Shown here piece after piece: positions 63,979 to 64,000 of a stretch of 64,000 nucleotides of DNA. The notes beneath the pieces were generated by a model. That model did no database searches. It saw only the letters and a list, made by a program, of their open reading frames with translations, and was not told where the DNA came from. The position numbers were made by a program, and so were the translations under genes. The DNA is from Streptomyces sp. NRRL WC-3605 (GTDB taxonomy: Bacteria; Actinomycetota; Actinomycetes; Streptomycetales; Streptomycetaceae): positions 62,001 to 126,000 of the forward strand of contig NZ_LLZN01000042.1 in the NCBI RefSeq assembly GCF_001509795.1, given 5' to 3'. Position 1 is the stretch's first letter. Each line of letters begins with the position of its first letter.

Positions 63979-64000
63979 GGTCGTTCGCCGACCTCCCCCA

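Overview
This is a very GC-rich, strongly G/C-third-position actinobacterial sequence. Its gene order (fhaA-fhaB-pstP-rodA-pbpA-pknB, class E sortases, pabA, crgA, rhomboid, ppiA, DLW-39, tRNA-Ile, DUF3566, gyrA, gyrB, dciA, recF) is the origin-proximal core of a Streptomyces chromosome. The right edge stops at recF, so dnaN, dnaA and oriC should lie just beyond base 64000. Most replication and metabolic genes are on the minus strand and therefore point away from the origin, with the replication fork. Three candidate ParB-binding parS palindromes and a cluster of DnaA boxes fit this position.

Left part (1-20.3 kb). The end of a D-Ala-D-Ala carboxypeptidase is followed by a branched-chain 2-oxoacid dehydrogenase operon (E1alpha, E1beta, E2). 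Next come two divergent transmembrane Ser/Thr kinases, the proteasome activator Bpa, a secreted low-complexity protein, a quinone oxidoreductase and a DrrAB-type ABC exporter. A tightly overlapped mobA-like/moeA/potassium-channel operon follows. A second complete E1alpha/E1beta/E2 operon has its divergent Lrp-type regulator bkdR beside it.

Middle part (20.3-33 kb) is catabolic and accessory. It holds a TetR regulator with a 3-hydroxyacyl-CoA dehydrogenase, divergent from paaN across a TetR-type palindrome. A DUF5819/HTTM/SpoU-methyltransferase operon comes next, then an acyl-CoA dehydrogenase behind a KstR-like operator. A rhodanese, a J-domain-like protein, a DUF2252 protein, an HxlR regulator with a divergent azoreductase, and tRNA-Leu complete it.

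Right part (33-64 kb) is cell envelope, division and replication. The FHA proteins, PP2C phosphatase, SEDS protein, class B PBP and four-PASTA kinase PknB form a peptidoglycan-signalling unit. Three class E sortases, pabA, small membrane proteins, a DUF881 protein and CrgA follow. Then come rhomboid, cyclophilin, DUF5324, tRNA-Ala, an XRE regulator, a tail-anchored kinase, DLW-39, an AAA ATPase, tRNA-Ile and the DUF3566-gyrA-gyrB block, ending with dciA and recF.

The window is largely conserved chromosomal backbone. I see no CRISPR array, insertion sequence, prophage, integron or biosynthetic cluster. The least explained signals are short DNA elements (parS copies, a DnaA-box cluster between two gene 3' ends, an orphan 18-bp palindrome, tandem repeats) and several small families of unknown function. 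Coordinates of starts were chosen from ribosome-binding sites and overlaps and are given in each entry.
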